Below are positions 25,253-33,140 of a DNA stretch of 33,140 nt, one piece after another. A model generated the notes under the pieces. It made no database searches and was not told the DNA's origin. It was given only the letters and a program-made list of their open reading frames with translations. Every line of letters starts with the position of its first letter. The stretch's first letter is position 1. The stretch spans positions 1 to 33,140 of the forward strand of contig CALQFT020000018.1 in NCBI GenBank assembly GCA_943329925.2, in the 5' to 3' direction. Made by a program: the position numbers and the translations under genes. This DNA comes from Opitutus sp. GAS368. GTDB lineage: Bacteria; Verrucomicrobiota; Verrucomicrobiia; Chthoniobacterales; Chthoniobacteraceae.

Positions 25253-28084
25253 CTAGTTTTTCAAAAGCCAGGCTATCAAATTCTGAAACGAGGCGGGATC
25301 AATACTCTGGCCAAACACCGACGGCATCGGAGACTGAGGCAACTCTTTGTCCTCAACGATATCGCCCTTAGCCAAGCGCAACTCGTTTCCCGCGGCATCT
25401 ACCAAAATTTTGAGCTGCCCCACCTCTCCTCGAACAAACCCCACTGACATTGCGCCATCGCGAAGGGTTAGGACGTGAAGCCGGAAATGGGTGTCGACGT
25501 TGCGGTCAGGGTCCAGAACATCTTCAATAAGTCGTTCTGCTCCACGACTCCCTACGCCGTCAAGCTGGGGCCCGACAAGCGAGCCTGCACCTTTAATCTG
25601 ATGGCAGACAGCGCACTGCGTTTCAAAAACGAGAGCTCCCTGGGCTGGGTCGCCAGGTGCTTTTGCAAATGTGGCCACGCGGTCTTTAATCAGCGCATCC
25701 AACTCGGGACGGGGCTTGGCGGGGGTTGGCATACCTGTGGAGCTGGGCAGATAAACGGCGAGCCGATCACGCAAATTAACCGGACCTTCGCCGCGTAAGA
25801 AGCCGGCAAGCACCTTTAGGTTTTTCGCGCGCTTTTCCGTTGCGCCGAACCCAGCGACCTCCAGAACCGCGGGATCAAAGCCGCCGGCCGCCAGCCATGC
25901 GTAGGAGTTACCCGCGTCTCCATCAACCAGTTCCAGTTCAACCGGCTCGCCTGCATGTTCGGCAAGATCCCATTCCACTCTCTGCAAAACGTCTTTCCGT
26001 GGAGGAAAAGCCTGTCGGATAACTTTGCCACCGGCCCATAACCGCACGACGTTTTTGTCGTGTGCGGCACCCTCCGGTGTCCCCCGATGGCCGCACACCC
26101 AAAACGCAAGGCGTTTGGGCGCCGCAAACACTCGGCTGCGCAAGACGCCGGTCAAACGTTCCGGCGACTTGCGGGTGCGGTCCAAACTGCTTAACACCTG
26201 AACCTCCGCACCATCGGCTGTTTTGCGGGAGTCTAGGCACCAAGGAGTGTCTCCTGTAGGCTGTTCAGGATGGGGGTTGGAGATCCAATCGGCGGGCTGC
26301 GTGGAAAAGTCCACGAGAAGTTGTTGGGCCAGACAAACCGTCCAGTCCAAAACTGCTGGAGGCAACTTCAGTCCGCGTTCAAGAAGCCCATTACGGAGCG
26401 AAGAGATTGACGCGAGCTGAAGGGTTGGATCCGCCTCCGTTTCGCCACGAACCACCGTAACAATTCCGGCAAGTGCCGCCGAGTCGCCGTAGCGGGCGAC
26501 GTGTTCCAAACGCACGGAGGCTGGCGTAGCGCTTTCTTTCCAATGATCTACGACGTAACGGGCTGCATCGGCCGTCGGAACGGCGGGTGCTATGCCGAGT
26601 AAAAGCGCCGCATTCTCCGACAACTCCGGGCGCGCGAAGGCTCCGTCTATTTTGAGCACGTCCCGCAGGGCGATGCGGAGTTGGTGAACAAGCTGCAAAT
26701 CCTCCGGGTTTTCGTTGGTCAAAGCCTCGAACAAAGGTTGCAACGCCTCCACCGAGGGCCGCTCCGAGATCCATGCGGCGGCGGCCCGCCGGACAAAAGG
26801 GTCCGCCGAGGCGAGTTCTTCGATAGTTCGAACTCTCACCACCGGTTTCGCTACCAGTCGGGACGCGCCAGATTTGACCACGCGCCAAATGCGACCACGG
26901 GTGCGGTCTCTCCCGGGGTGATCGAGTGGCAGCTCGTAGTGGCCAATAATCTTGTTATAGAAGTCCGCGATATAAAGGGCGTTATCAGGCCCGAGCTGGA
27001 GGTCTACCGGCCGAAACCAAGGGTCATCGCTTGTGATAAAATCAGGTTTTTCCTCCGCTTTCGGAGTGGTGCCGGTGAAGTGAATGAGGTCATGGTTAAC
27101 CTTGGAGGTGACGCAGTTGCCGAGGATCATGTGGTCGTCCCACTCCGGCCCCCAAATGCCGCCGTCGATATAGACTACGCCACACAATCCAGTGCTGCCG
27201 TGGCTGTGTTCGCACATCACCGGGCCAAACCCCAGTCCATCGGCTGGCTTTCCAAAGCTGGGATAAAAAGCGCCCCGCAAAATCTGAGTAAGCGGATTGC
27301 TGTGGCAGTCTGTACTATAGAGGTTTCCACGTTTGTCCCAACACAAGCCGAAGGGATTCACCTGCCCCGCGGCGACAAGCTCCACCCGTGAGCCATCGGG
27401 GCGGAAACGAAACACGTTGCCTGAATGCAAATCCACGGAGGAACCGTCCTTGGCCTTGAGGTGGGAGGTGTTGTTAAAGCCATGCGTTGCATAAACCCAA
27501 CCATCCGCTCCCAAACGAAAGCTGCTGCACATGCCATGGGTGTCTTTTTCGTAACCAAGGGGCCCAAAGAGGATCTCCCGATGGTCAGCCTTACCGCTTC
27601 CGGTGGTATCTGCGAAATACCAGATATTTGGAATACTCCAGGCGATGCAACCGGCCTTATGTTCGGGCTTGTGCCAGGGAAGCACCCCGGTGGGGATGTT
27701 GAGGCCGTCGGCAAAATCGAGCACCGTGTCGGCGGTGCCGTCTCCGTCTGTATCGACGAGTATCTTGATGGCGTCCCTGCTGTCTTGCACTCTGGAGCCT
27801 TGTGGGTCCGCCCAGCGCTCCGGACTGGCTGCGTAGGGATATTCTGAGGTGCTCGACACCCAGAGGCGGCCCTGATCGTCGAAAGCCATGTTGATCGGCT
27901 TTTCGATCATGGGTTCGCTTGCGAAAAGTTGGATCTTGAAACCCTCCGGCACATGAAACCCAGCGAGCTCCTGCTTCGCTGGAAGAGCGTCCGTTTCTCG
28001 GATCAGTCGCATCTTTGTCTCAACCAAGGGCGTGAGCGCCTGCACTTCGGCAGCAAAAAAAATCAGCCACCCAGCGACGCTCAT
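25253..28084 (-). CDS. PVC-type membrane-bound dehydrogenase with C-terminal haem domain
   Basis: 943 aa from ATG 28084. The frame continues upstream to 28282, but this start has an AGAGG about 9 nt before it and gives a clean signal peptide (MSVAGWLIFFAAEVQA), so it is preferred. A beta-propeller dehydrogenase domain (~40-420; FRLGADGWVYATHGF, DNALYIADFYNKIIG) is followed by a shorter helical region and a carbohydrate-binding-like beta domain (~620-760). The C-terminal haem domain has CAVCH at 824-828 and a likely distal Met near 920. The protein should be exported and bind one haem c. It differs from the 18383-21751 protein in having the beta domain and fewer HEAT-like repeats. Confidence 0.88.
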   Translation of the reverse strand: MSVAGWLIFFAAEVQALTPLVETKMRLIRETDALPAKQELAGFHVPEGFKIQLFASEPMIEKPINMAFDDQGRLWVSSTSEYPYAASPERWADPQGSRVQDSRDAIKILVDTDGDGTADTVLDFADGLNIPTGVLPWHKPEHKAGCIAWSIPNIWYFADTTGSGKADHREILFGPLGYEKDTHGMCSSFRLGADGWVYATHGFNNTSHLKAKDGSSVDLHSGNVFRFRPDGSRVELVAAGQVNPFGLCWDKRGNLYSTDCHSNPLTQILRGAFYPSFGKPADGLGFGPVMCEHSHGSTGLCGVVYIDGGIWGPEWDDHMILGNCVTSKVNHDLIHFTGTTPKAEEKPDFITSDDPWFRPVDLQLGPDNALYIADFYNKIIGHYELPLDHPGRDRTRGRIWRVVKSGASRLVAKPVVRVRTIEELASADPFVRRAAAAWISERPSVEALQPLFEALTNENPEDLQLVHQLRIALRDVLKIDGAFARPELSENAALLLGIAPAVPTADAARYVVDHWKESATPASVRLEHVARYGDSAALAGIVTVVRGETEADPTLQLASISSLRNGLLERGLKLPPAVLDWTVCLAQQLLVDFSTQPADWISNPHPEQPTGDTPWCLDSRKTADGAEVQVLSSLDRTRKSPERLTGVLRSRVFAAPKRLAFWVCGHRGTPEGAAHDKNVVRLWAGGKVIRQAFPPRKDVLQRVEWDLAEHAGEPVELELVDGDAGNSYAWLAAGGFDPAVLEVAGFGATEKRAKNLKVLAGFLRGEGPVNLRDRLAVYLPSSTGMPTPAKPRPELDALIKDRVATFAKAPGDPAQGALVFETQCAVCHQIKGAGSLVGPQLDGVGSRGAERLIEDVLDPDRNVDTHFRLHVLTLRDGAMSVGFVRGEVGQLKILVDAAGNELRLAKGDIVEDKELPQSPMPSVFGQSIDPASFQNLIAWLLKN

Positions 28085-28354
28085 ACCACGAGACCTCTTT
28101 GAGAAGAGCTTCCTTAGTTTTGGAAAAAAGCTGACGGCATATGGGGCGCTCATTGGGGGATAATGATGCCCAAACTTCCCATAGGGCACGATCGTTGACG
28201 AAACAAAAGCACTGACTCTCCCACTCTCCCTCCCTGATCTTTTTACCCACGGATGAAACCTTTGCCCTAAACGGCTGGCCAACTCACCGACTCAAATTCC
28301 AAGGCCCGCAAACTTAGCCAACCCCTAAAAGCCAGAGATTTCCCAGCATACGAT

Positions 28355-28381
28355 GGCCTGGCCTGGCCTGGCCTGGCCTGG
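28355..28381. repeat. GGCCT pentanucleotide array
   Basis: Five uninterrupted copies of GGCCT followed by GG. It lies in a non-coding region about 270 nt upstream of the cytochrome start at 28084, so copy-number change would not shift a reading frame but could alter spacing in an upstream region. Confidence 0.9.
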
Positions 28382-28625
28382 AAGGGCGGGGAGCGGAGCG
28401 GCGGTTCACTTCGTCGGAACGCATAAGGGATGCGCCACCTCTCTCGGCACCTTCAAGCCCAAGGCCCTTACGCTGCCCCTCCATGTCACGATTTGAATTC
28501 AAAGAACACCCAATCAACGCTAAAAACACACAGGCATCTCCCTTAAACAAATCACAAATAATTGGAAATCAACAATTAATCACTCAATAAAAAAACACCA
28601 CACTACACACTTCGGAGCTCTGCCC

Positions 28626-28656
28626 GCCCAGCATTAGGTTCGCTCCCAAGCTGGGC
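28626..28656 (-). terminator. Possible clpC terminator
   Basis: GCCCAGC and GCTGGGC form a perfect 7-bp stem around a 17-nt loop, starting 16 nt past the clpC stop on the minus strand. The nearest T-run (28589-28595) is about 30 nt further on, so this is a weak candidate. Confidence 0.35.
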
Positions 28657-28672
28657 ACTCAACGTTTCACTT

Positions 28673-31183
28673 CTAGGAAAGAGTCTCCGCAGGAGCCACA
28701 TCCTCGAGAGGCTTTTCTGGAACATGAAATTCCATCTTTCCGTCAACAGCAGACACTTTAACCGTGTCCCCTGCCTTGATGTTGCCACGCAGCAACTCCT
28801 CCGCCATCGGATCCTCAAGATAACGCTCCACAGCCCGCCGCATCGGGCGCGCTCCGTAGTCGGGATCATATCCCTTTTCCGCAAGGAAAACCTTCGCAGT
28901 CTCGTCCAGCTCAATGGAAATATCCTTGGCCTTGACTCGGTCCACCACCTTGGTGATCTCCAAGTCCACAATCCGGATCAGCTCGGGCCTCGCCAGCGGA
29001 TGGAACACAATCAAGTCGTCCAGTCGGTTGATAAACTCCGGCTTGAGCGTCTTCTTGGCTTCTTCCAAGATTTTATCGCGCATCACATCGTACTTTGTGT
29101 CGTCACGTTGTGTGGCTCCAAAGCCCATCACTCCCTGTCGTTTGATCAGCTCTGCGCCGATGTTGGAGGTTAAAATGATGATCGTATTACGAAAGTCGAT
29201 CTTGCGCCCAAGCGAATCCGTGAGTTTCCCTTCCTCCAAAATCTGGAGCAAAAGATGCATCACATCCGGGTGCGCCTTTTCGATTTCATCAAACAAAACC
29301 ACCGAATACGGACGTCGACGAACGGCTTCGGACAATTGCCCCCCCTCCTCATGCCCGACGTATCCAGGAGGAGAACCAATTAGGCGCGAAGAGGTGAACT
29401 TCTCCATGTACTCGGACATGTCGATTTGAATCAACGAGTCCCGGTCACCAAACATAAATTCAGCGAGACTCTGCGCCAGAAAAGTTTTACCCACCCCAGT
29501 TGGCCCGAGGAATATGAAGGAGCCAATCGGCCGCCGGGGATCCTTCAAATCCGCTCGAGAGCGGCGAAGCGCCTTGGAGATGGCCACCACAGCCTCCTCC
29601 TGACCGATCACCTTGCCCCGCAACTCCTCTTCCATCTTCAAAAGCTTGGCTGTTTCTGCCTGCTCCATCCGGCTGAGCGGAACGCCCGTCCACTTTGAAA
29701 GGACGTGCATGATATCATCCTCCCCGACAATTACTTCTTTCTCCTCCCTCTGGGCGCGCCATTCGGTGAGGATCTGCTCAAGCTTCTCTTTGGCACGTTT
29801 TTCAGTGTCCCTCAAAGCTGCCGCTTTTTCAAAGTCCTGCGCCTTGATGGAGCCTTCTTTCTGAGCGCGAATCTCTTCGATTTCACGCTCGATTTCTTTG
29901 ACATCCGGCGGGCGCGTCATGGAGGCAATCCGAGCGCGGGCGCCAGCCTCGTCCATGATATCGATGGCTTTGTCCGGAAGGAAACGGCCGGTAAGATAAC
30001 GGTCGGAGAGCTTGGCGGCTCCCTCGAGAGCCTCGTCAGTGTAGCGGGCCTTGTGATGGGCTTCGTATTTTCCGCGCAACCCCTTCAAAATCTGGATGGT
30101 TTGTTCTACGCTGGGCGCCTCCACCTTCACCTGTTGAAAGCGGCGCTCCAGAGCGGAATCCTTCTCAATGTACTTGCGATACTCATTGAGAGTGGTCGCC
30201 CCGACGCACTGCAACTCACCGCGGCTGAGCGCCGGCTTGATGATGTTGGATGCATCCATCGCGCCCTCCGCCGAGCCCGCGCCGACGATAGTGTGTAACT
30301 CGTCGATGAACAAAATCACGTTCTTGGTCCTGCGGATCTCATCCATCACCGCCTTGATGCGCTCCTCAAACTGACCCCTGTATTTTGTGCCGGCCACCAT
30401 CAGGGCAAGATCCAGCGTGATGACTTTCTTGTCTCGGAGCAATTCGGGCACATTGCCGTTGGAGATTTCCTGAGCTAGCCCCTCGACGATCGCCGTTTTG
30501 CCCACGCCGGCCTCCCCTATGAGCACAGGATTGTTTTTGGTGCGGCGGCAGAGCACTTGAATGACGCGTTCGATTTCGCTTTCGCGACCGATGACTGGAT
30601 CCACCTCTCCTTTGCGGGCCATCTCGGTCAAATCTCGCCCGAACGCCTTAAGTGCGGGAGTCTTGCTATCGCGACGGGAACCTCCTGCTGCGGCTGGCTC
30701 CGGAGCGCCTCCGCCGGATTCGCCTTCTCCCTCGGCGGGAGTGTAGTTGGGATCCAATTCCTTGAGGATTTCGTTCCGGGTCCGCTCGATGTCGACTTCC
30801 AGATTTTTGAGCACGCGCGCGGCGACGCCCTCCCCTTCGCGGAGAAGCCCTAGAAGGATGTGCTCGGTACCCACGTAAGAATGGTTAAGGGACTTGGCCT
30901 CTTTTCCAGCCAGCGCCAGCACTTTTTTTACCCGGGGGGTGTAAGGGATGTTGCCGACCATTTTGGTTTCCGGGCCGGAACCCACCTGTTTTTCAACTTC
31001 GCTGCGGACGGTTTCCAGATCCAAGCCCATCTTTTGGAGGACGTTGACGGCGACGCCCTGGCCCAGCTTAATGAGGCCCAACAAAAGGTGCTCGGTTCCC
31101 ACGTAGTTGTGGTTGAAACGATCCGCCTCTTTGCGGGCGAGTGCCAGCACTTGCTGGGCGCGGGGAGTAAAGTTGTTCATCAT
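28673..31183 (-). CDS. clpC: ClpC-type AAA+ unfoldase (Clp protease ATP-binding subunit)
   Basis: 836 aa. Two Clp_N repeats (residues ~1-145) precede the first AAA+ module (Walker A GEAGVGKT 223-230, Walker B LFIDE 291-295). A short middle region carries a UVR-like motif (~445-475, [11 protein letters not shown]). The second AAA+ module has Walker A GPTGVGKT (560-567) and [21 protein letters not shown] loop in the second module is the likely ClpP-docking site, which makes it ClpC rather than ClpB. It unfolds protein substrates for ClpP; no clpP or mcsAB is in the window. Two adjacent ATGs (31183, 31180) could start it; neither has a ribosome binding site. Confidence 0.95.
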   Translation of the reverse strand: MMNNFTPRAQQVLALARKEADRFNHNYVGTEHLLLGLIKLGQGVAVNVLQKMGLDLETVRSEVEKQVGSGPETKMVGNIPYTPRVKKVLALAGKEAKSLNHSYVGTEHILLGLLREGEGVAARVLKNLEVDIERTRNEILKELDPNYTPAEGEGESGGGAPEPAAAGGSRRDSKTPALKAFGRDLTEMARKGEVDPVIGRESEIERVIQVLCRRTKNNPVLIGEAGVGKTAIVEGLAQEISNGNVPELLRDKKVITLDLALMVAGTKYRGQFEERIKAVMDEIRRTKNVILFIDELHTIVGAGSAEGAMDASNIIKPALSRGELQCVGATTLNEYRKYIEKDSALERRFQQVKVEAPSVEQTIQILKGLRGKYEAHHKARYTDEALEGAAKLSDRYLTGRFLPDKAIDIMDEAGARARIASMTRPPDVKEIEREIEEIRAQKEGSIKAQDFEKAAALRDTEKRAKEKLEQILTEWRAQREEKEVIVGEDDIMHVLSKWTGVPLSRMEQAETAKLLKMEEELRGKVIGQEEAVVAISKALRRSRADLKDPRRPIGSFIFLGPTGVGKTFLAQSLAEFMFGDRDSLIQIDMSEYMEKFTSSRLIGSPPGYVGHEEGGQLSEAVRRRPYSVVLFDEIEKAHPDVMHLLLQILEEGKLTDSLGRKIDFRNTIIILTSNIGAELIKRQGVMGFGATQRDDTKYDVMRDKILEEAKKTLKPEFINRLDDLIVFHPLARPELIRIVDLEITKVVDRVKAKDISIELDETAKVFLAEKGYDPDYGARPMRRAVERYLEDPMAEELLRGNIKAGDTVKVSAVDGKMEFHVPEKPLEDVAPAETLS

Positions 31184-31214
31184 AGCGGTAAATTTAAAAT
31201 CCTAAGTTAAGGGG

Positions 31215-31239
31215 AAAAACAGTGTCACGCCGAAGCGTG
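31215..31239 (-). terminator. Probable intrinsic terminator upstream of clpC
   Basis: On the minus strand CACGC-TTCG-GCGTG (31239-31226) is a 5-bp stem closed by a UUCG tetraloop, followed six bases later by a run of five T (31219-31215). It lies past the end of lpxA and 32 nt before the clpC start. It could end the lpxC-fabZ-lpxA transcript or act as a leader element for clpC. Confidence 0.5.
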
Positions 31240-31359
31240 GAACTCTTGATGAAAATGGCGTATTGCTGACGTAATGTTTTTGAAGAATTGCTTAAGCTCC
31301 ACTGCAACCTGACGCGTCCACCTGAACCCAGGCAAGTACCAAGACAAGACTGGGGGAGA

Positions 31360-31407
31360 ACCAAACGGGATAACCACCAAACGGGTTAACCACCAAACGA
31401 GATAACC
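31360..31407. repeat. Three 16-bp tandem repeats
   Basis: Three exactly adjacent 16-bp units of the form ACCAAACGGGATAACC, ACCAAACGGGTTAACC and ACCAAACGAGATAACC, differing by one or two bases. The array lies about 175 nt upstream of clpC and 160 nt downstream of lpxA. Iterated short units of this kind can be protein-binding sites or replication slippage products. Confidence 0.9.
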
Positions 31408-31567
31408 AAGCGGCCGTTGATGTGCTTTGAAAGTCACCCCTTGAACATGGACCGCACTGGGCGAAGGTGCAAGGGGGAGAACAGCAACTTTTTTCAAAAT
31501 AATCAACGCCCCCCCAGCCTCACCAGCCAATCTACATGGAGCTGTCGAGCTTCACGCAGGGCGCGGC

Positions 31568-32338
31568 TTAACGAATCACTCCGCGGCTGCTCGAATTCAG
31601 AAACTCCACTAAACGCAAAAGCTCAGGAGTGTCAGGTAATTCCGCCTGCAAACGCTCAACGGCTTGATGCAAATTCAGCGCACTACGGTACAGAATACGA
31701 TACGCCTCTTTCAGAAGTTTAAGCGACTCGGGCCCGAAGCCCATGCGCTCGAGCCCCACCCTATTGATGCCGCGAACCTCCGCCGGATTGCCATCGGCGA
31801 TCATATAAGGAGGCACGTCCTGAACAATTTTGGAGCAACCACCGGTAATGGCGTGCGCTCCGATGCGGCAAAACTGGTGCACCGCCGTGAGCCCGCCAAT
31901 GACGGCGTGGTCCCCGACCTCCACATGGCCGGCGATGGTGCCGTTGTTGGAAAAAATCACGCGATCACCCACCGTGCAATCATGAGCGATGTGGCTGTAA
32001 GCTAGGAAATTCCCGCCATTCCCTAGCTTCGTCCGAGCCCCCGGAGCAGTGCCTCGATTCACCGTCACAAACTCCCGGAATGTATTCTCGTCGCCAACTT
32101 CCAGATAAGTAGGCTCATCGGCATACTTCAGATCCTGAGTCTGTTGCCCGAGAGAACAATACGCAAAAAGTCTATTGCCCGAACCGAACGTCGAAGGCCC
32201 CATCACCGTCACGTGGCCCTGCAACCAGCAGCCCTCACCCAACCGCACGCCGGCTCCTATCACACAAAAGGGACCAATTTCGCAGCCTTCCCCGATGTGG
32301 GCCGAAGGATCAATTACGGCAGTAGGATGAATATTCAA
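31568..32338 (-). CDS. lpxA: UDP-N-acetylglucosamine acyltransferase (LpxA)
   Basis: 256 aa. It makes the first step of lipid A synthesis: acyl transfer from acyl-ACP to the 3-OH of UDP-GlcNAc. It is a left-handed beta-helix of hexapeptide repeats from NIHPTAVIDPSAHIG onward. The catalytic His is H119 in the AYSHIAHDC motif (H125 in E. coli), and VHQFCRIG matches the conserved region after it. Start is TTG 32338, supported by the match of the next residues to the family start. It lies 53 nt after the lpxC-fabZ gene, as in PVC lipid A operons. Confidence 0.95.
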   Translation of the reverse strand: MNIHPTAVIDPSAHIGEGCEIGPFCVIGAGVRLGEGCWLQGHVTVMGPSTFGSGNRLFAYCSLGQQTQDLKYADEPTYLEVGDENTFREFVTVNRGTAPGARTKLGNGGNFLAYSHIAHDCTVGDRVIFSNNGTIAGHVEVGDHAVIGGLTAVHQFCRIGAHAITGGCSKIVQDVPPYMIADGNPAEVRGINRVGLERMGFGPESLKLLKEAYRILYRSALNLHQAVERLQAELPDTPELLRLVEFLNSSSRGVIR

Positions 32339-32391
32339 CGCGTTACTGATTAAATAGTTATGCTAGACTTTATATTCCGCAGCATCTCCGA

Positions 32392-33140
32392 CTAGCGATC
32401 CACCAGACCGAACATCAAATTGGCTTCGGAAACAACCTCTTGGTTGACCAGACAACGGGCGCGGGCCTTGGCAATATTGCGCTTCTGCTGCACCAACTCC
32501 ACTTCGATAAACAGGGTATCTCCGGGCACCACTGGCTTGCGAAACTTCACTGCATCGGCGCTCATGAAGTAGCCGATGCGCCCGGCATTACCCGGTTTGT
32601 TGAGCATAAGAACGCTGCCGACCTGCGCCATGGCTTCAAGCTGCAACACGCCTGGCATAATGGGTTGGCCGGGAAAATGACCCTGAAAGAACGGCTCGTT
32701 GATTGTCACTGATTTCACCCCGGTGCAGTGCGTATCCCCACCGAAGCTGACGATGCGGTCCACCATCAGGAAAGGATAACGATGAGGCAAGAGCTTCATC
32801 ACGTCATTGATATCCATGACCGAGCCTCCCTTTGGCGTGACTACAGGGGGGACCATCGCCATGGCCTTGGCGAATTGCTTTGCCACCGCGCGGGTGAGCT
32901 CCGCGTTGGCTCCGTGGCCGGGCTTAATGGCGATCACATGGCCCTTGATGGCCCTTCCAAAGAGGGCCAGATCACCGATGATGTCTAGGACCTTATGCCG
33001 GACAAATTCGTCCGCAAACCGCATGGGCTCGCGGCTCAAAAGTGAGTCCCCTTTGACGACCACCGCATTCTCGAGACTTCCCCCCTTAATCAAGCCCTTG
33101 TCCAAAAGTGGTTTGACGTCTTCATAAAAAACAAAGGTGC
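32392..33140 (-). CDS. lpxC-fabZ: Bifunctional LpxC-FabZ (UDP-acyl-GlcNAc deacetylase / 3-hydroxyacyl-ACP dehydratase), partial
   Basis: Open through the right edge: 248 residues are visible and the 5' part is cut off by the window. The first ~95 visible residues are the C-terminal domain of LpxC, starting at the TF..YEDV..LL.KGLIKGGSLENA region. The zinc-binding HKVLD and the GHGAN motif with the catalytic-type His are both present. After a short linker, FabZ (from about visible residue 107) shows HRYPFLMVDRI and the active-site FFQGHFPGQPIMPGVLQLEA with catalytic His and Glu. Such a fusion is known in Bacteroidota and PVC bacteria. With lpxA next, it joins lipid A synthesis to fatty-acid elongation in one polypeptide. 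Confidence 0.95.
   Translation of the reverse strand, partial: TFVFYEDVKPLLDKGLIKGGSLENAVVVKGDSLLSREPMRFADEFVRHKVLDIIGDLALFGRAIKGHVIAIKPGHGANAELTRAVAKQFAKAMAMVPPVVTPKGGSVMDINDVMKLLPHRYPFLMVDRIVSFGGDTHCTGVKSVTINEPFFQGHFPGQPIMPGVLQLEAMAQVGSVLMLNKPGNAGRIGYFMSADAVKFRKPVVPGDTLFIEVELVQQKRNIAKARARCLVNQEVVSEANLMFGLVDR

Larger units (their letters stand above)
28085..28672. other. 588-nt intergenic region
   Basis: It lies between the second PVC cytochrome and clpC, both minus strand. It holds five GGCCT units (28355-28381), an AT-rich stretch at about 28543-28600 and a hairpin at 28626-28656. A 78-aa minus-strand ORF at 28314-28550 is mostly low-complexity Arg/Gly/Pro and is not accepted as a gene. 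Confidence 0.6.
31184..31567. other. 384-nt region between lpxA and clpC
   Basis: It contains a terminator-like hairpin at 31215-31239 and the 16-bp tandem array at 31360-31407. A 101-aa frame (31225-31530) reads through the array but looks like a by-product of it. The clpC promoter is presumably here; a TTTAAAT box lies within ~15 nt of the clpC start. Confidence 0.6.

Noticed and set aside
41-28356. Shared 10-mer CATACGATGG at 41-50 and 28347-28356
   Set aside because: Ten bases matching once in 33 kb is within chance expectation, and the flanks do not align.
28314-28550. 78-aa minus-strand ORF upstream of the second cytochrome
   Set aside because: Arg/Gly/Pro-rich, includes the GGCCT array in its frame, and shows no recognisable domain.
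29705-30298. 197-aa plus-strand ORF
   Set aside because: Antisense to clpC, which has complete AAA+ motifs over the same bases.
31225-31530. 101-aa minus-strand ORF between lpxA and clpC
   Set aside because: It reads through the 16-bp tandem array and a terminator-like hairpin, has no family-like motifs and no ribosome binding site; best explained as chance.
1-33140. CRISPR arrays, tRNA or rRNA genes
   Set aside because: No regularly spaced repeat-spacer pattern and no cloverleaf or rRNA-like stretch was noticed; the only tandem repeats are the short arrays listed.

Overview
The window most likely comes from a member of the Verrucomicrobiota (PVC superphylum). Three things point there: two very large proteins of the Planctomycete/Verrucomicrobia-type dehydrogenase plus C-terminal haem (CxxCH) family, an LpxC-FabZ fusion followed by lpxA, and a GC-rich genome in which most genes lack a Shine-Dalgarno sequence. 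No rRNA, tRNA or CRISPR array was seen, so the class cannot be fixed from this window.

Left end (1-2820): a SulP anion transporter with STAS and cyclic-nucleotide-binding domains, followed by a decayed fragment of a TctC/TrpX-like ABC substrate-binding protein (the pfam04392 type). Imperfect direct repeats of about 47 bp lie on both sides of this pair, which looks like an acquired segment. Next comes a long minus-strand block (2823-10759): miaB and a PTS EIIA gene; then xseB, dxs, an ABC ATPase and a membrane glycosyltransferase, which read as an isoprenoid / lipid-glycosylation operon; then a pseudo-receiver-DUF4388 protein.

Centre (11073-18255): a small conserved protein on the plus strand and yceH (DUF480) on the minus strand, then a plus-strand block of hprK, ptsH (HPr), ptsI (EI), a Gfo/Idh/MocA oxidoreductase and comM/yifB. 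With the EIIA gene at 4290-4751 this gives a phosphorelay and HPr-kinase set with no sugar permease in view, so it probably serves regulation.

Right part (18383-33140), all on the minus strand: the first PVC cytochrome (18383-21751); a repeat-rich intergenic region of 640 nt with REP-like palindromes and a second copy of the repeat found at base 1; a three-gene cluster transcribed as nucleotide kinase, DEDDh exonuclease, DUF2293 protein; the second PVC cytochrome; clpC; a short array of three 16-bp tandem repeats; lpxA; and the 3' part of lpxC-fabZ, which runs off the right edge. The lpxC-fabZ-lpxA order is a lipid A operon, so the cell is expected to have an LPS-type outer membrane. I do not see a clear-cut unknown defence or mobile system. 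The best candidates for something undescribed are the kinase/exonuclease/DUF2293 cluster next to the repeats, the pseudo-receiver DUF4388 protein and the repeat families themselves.
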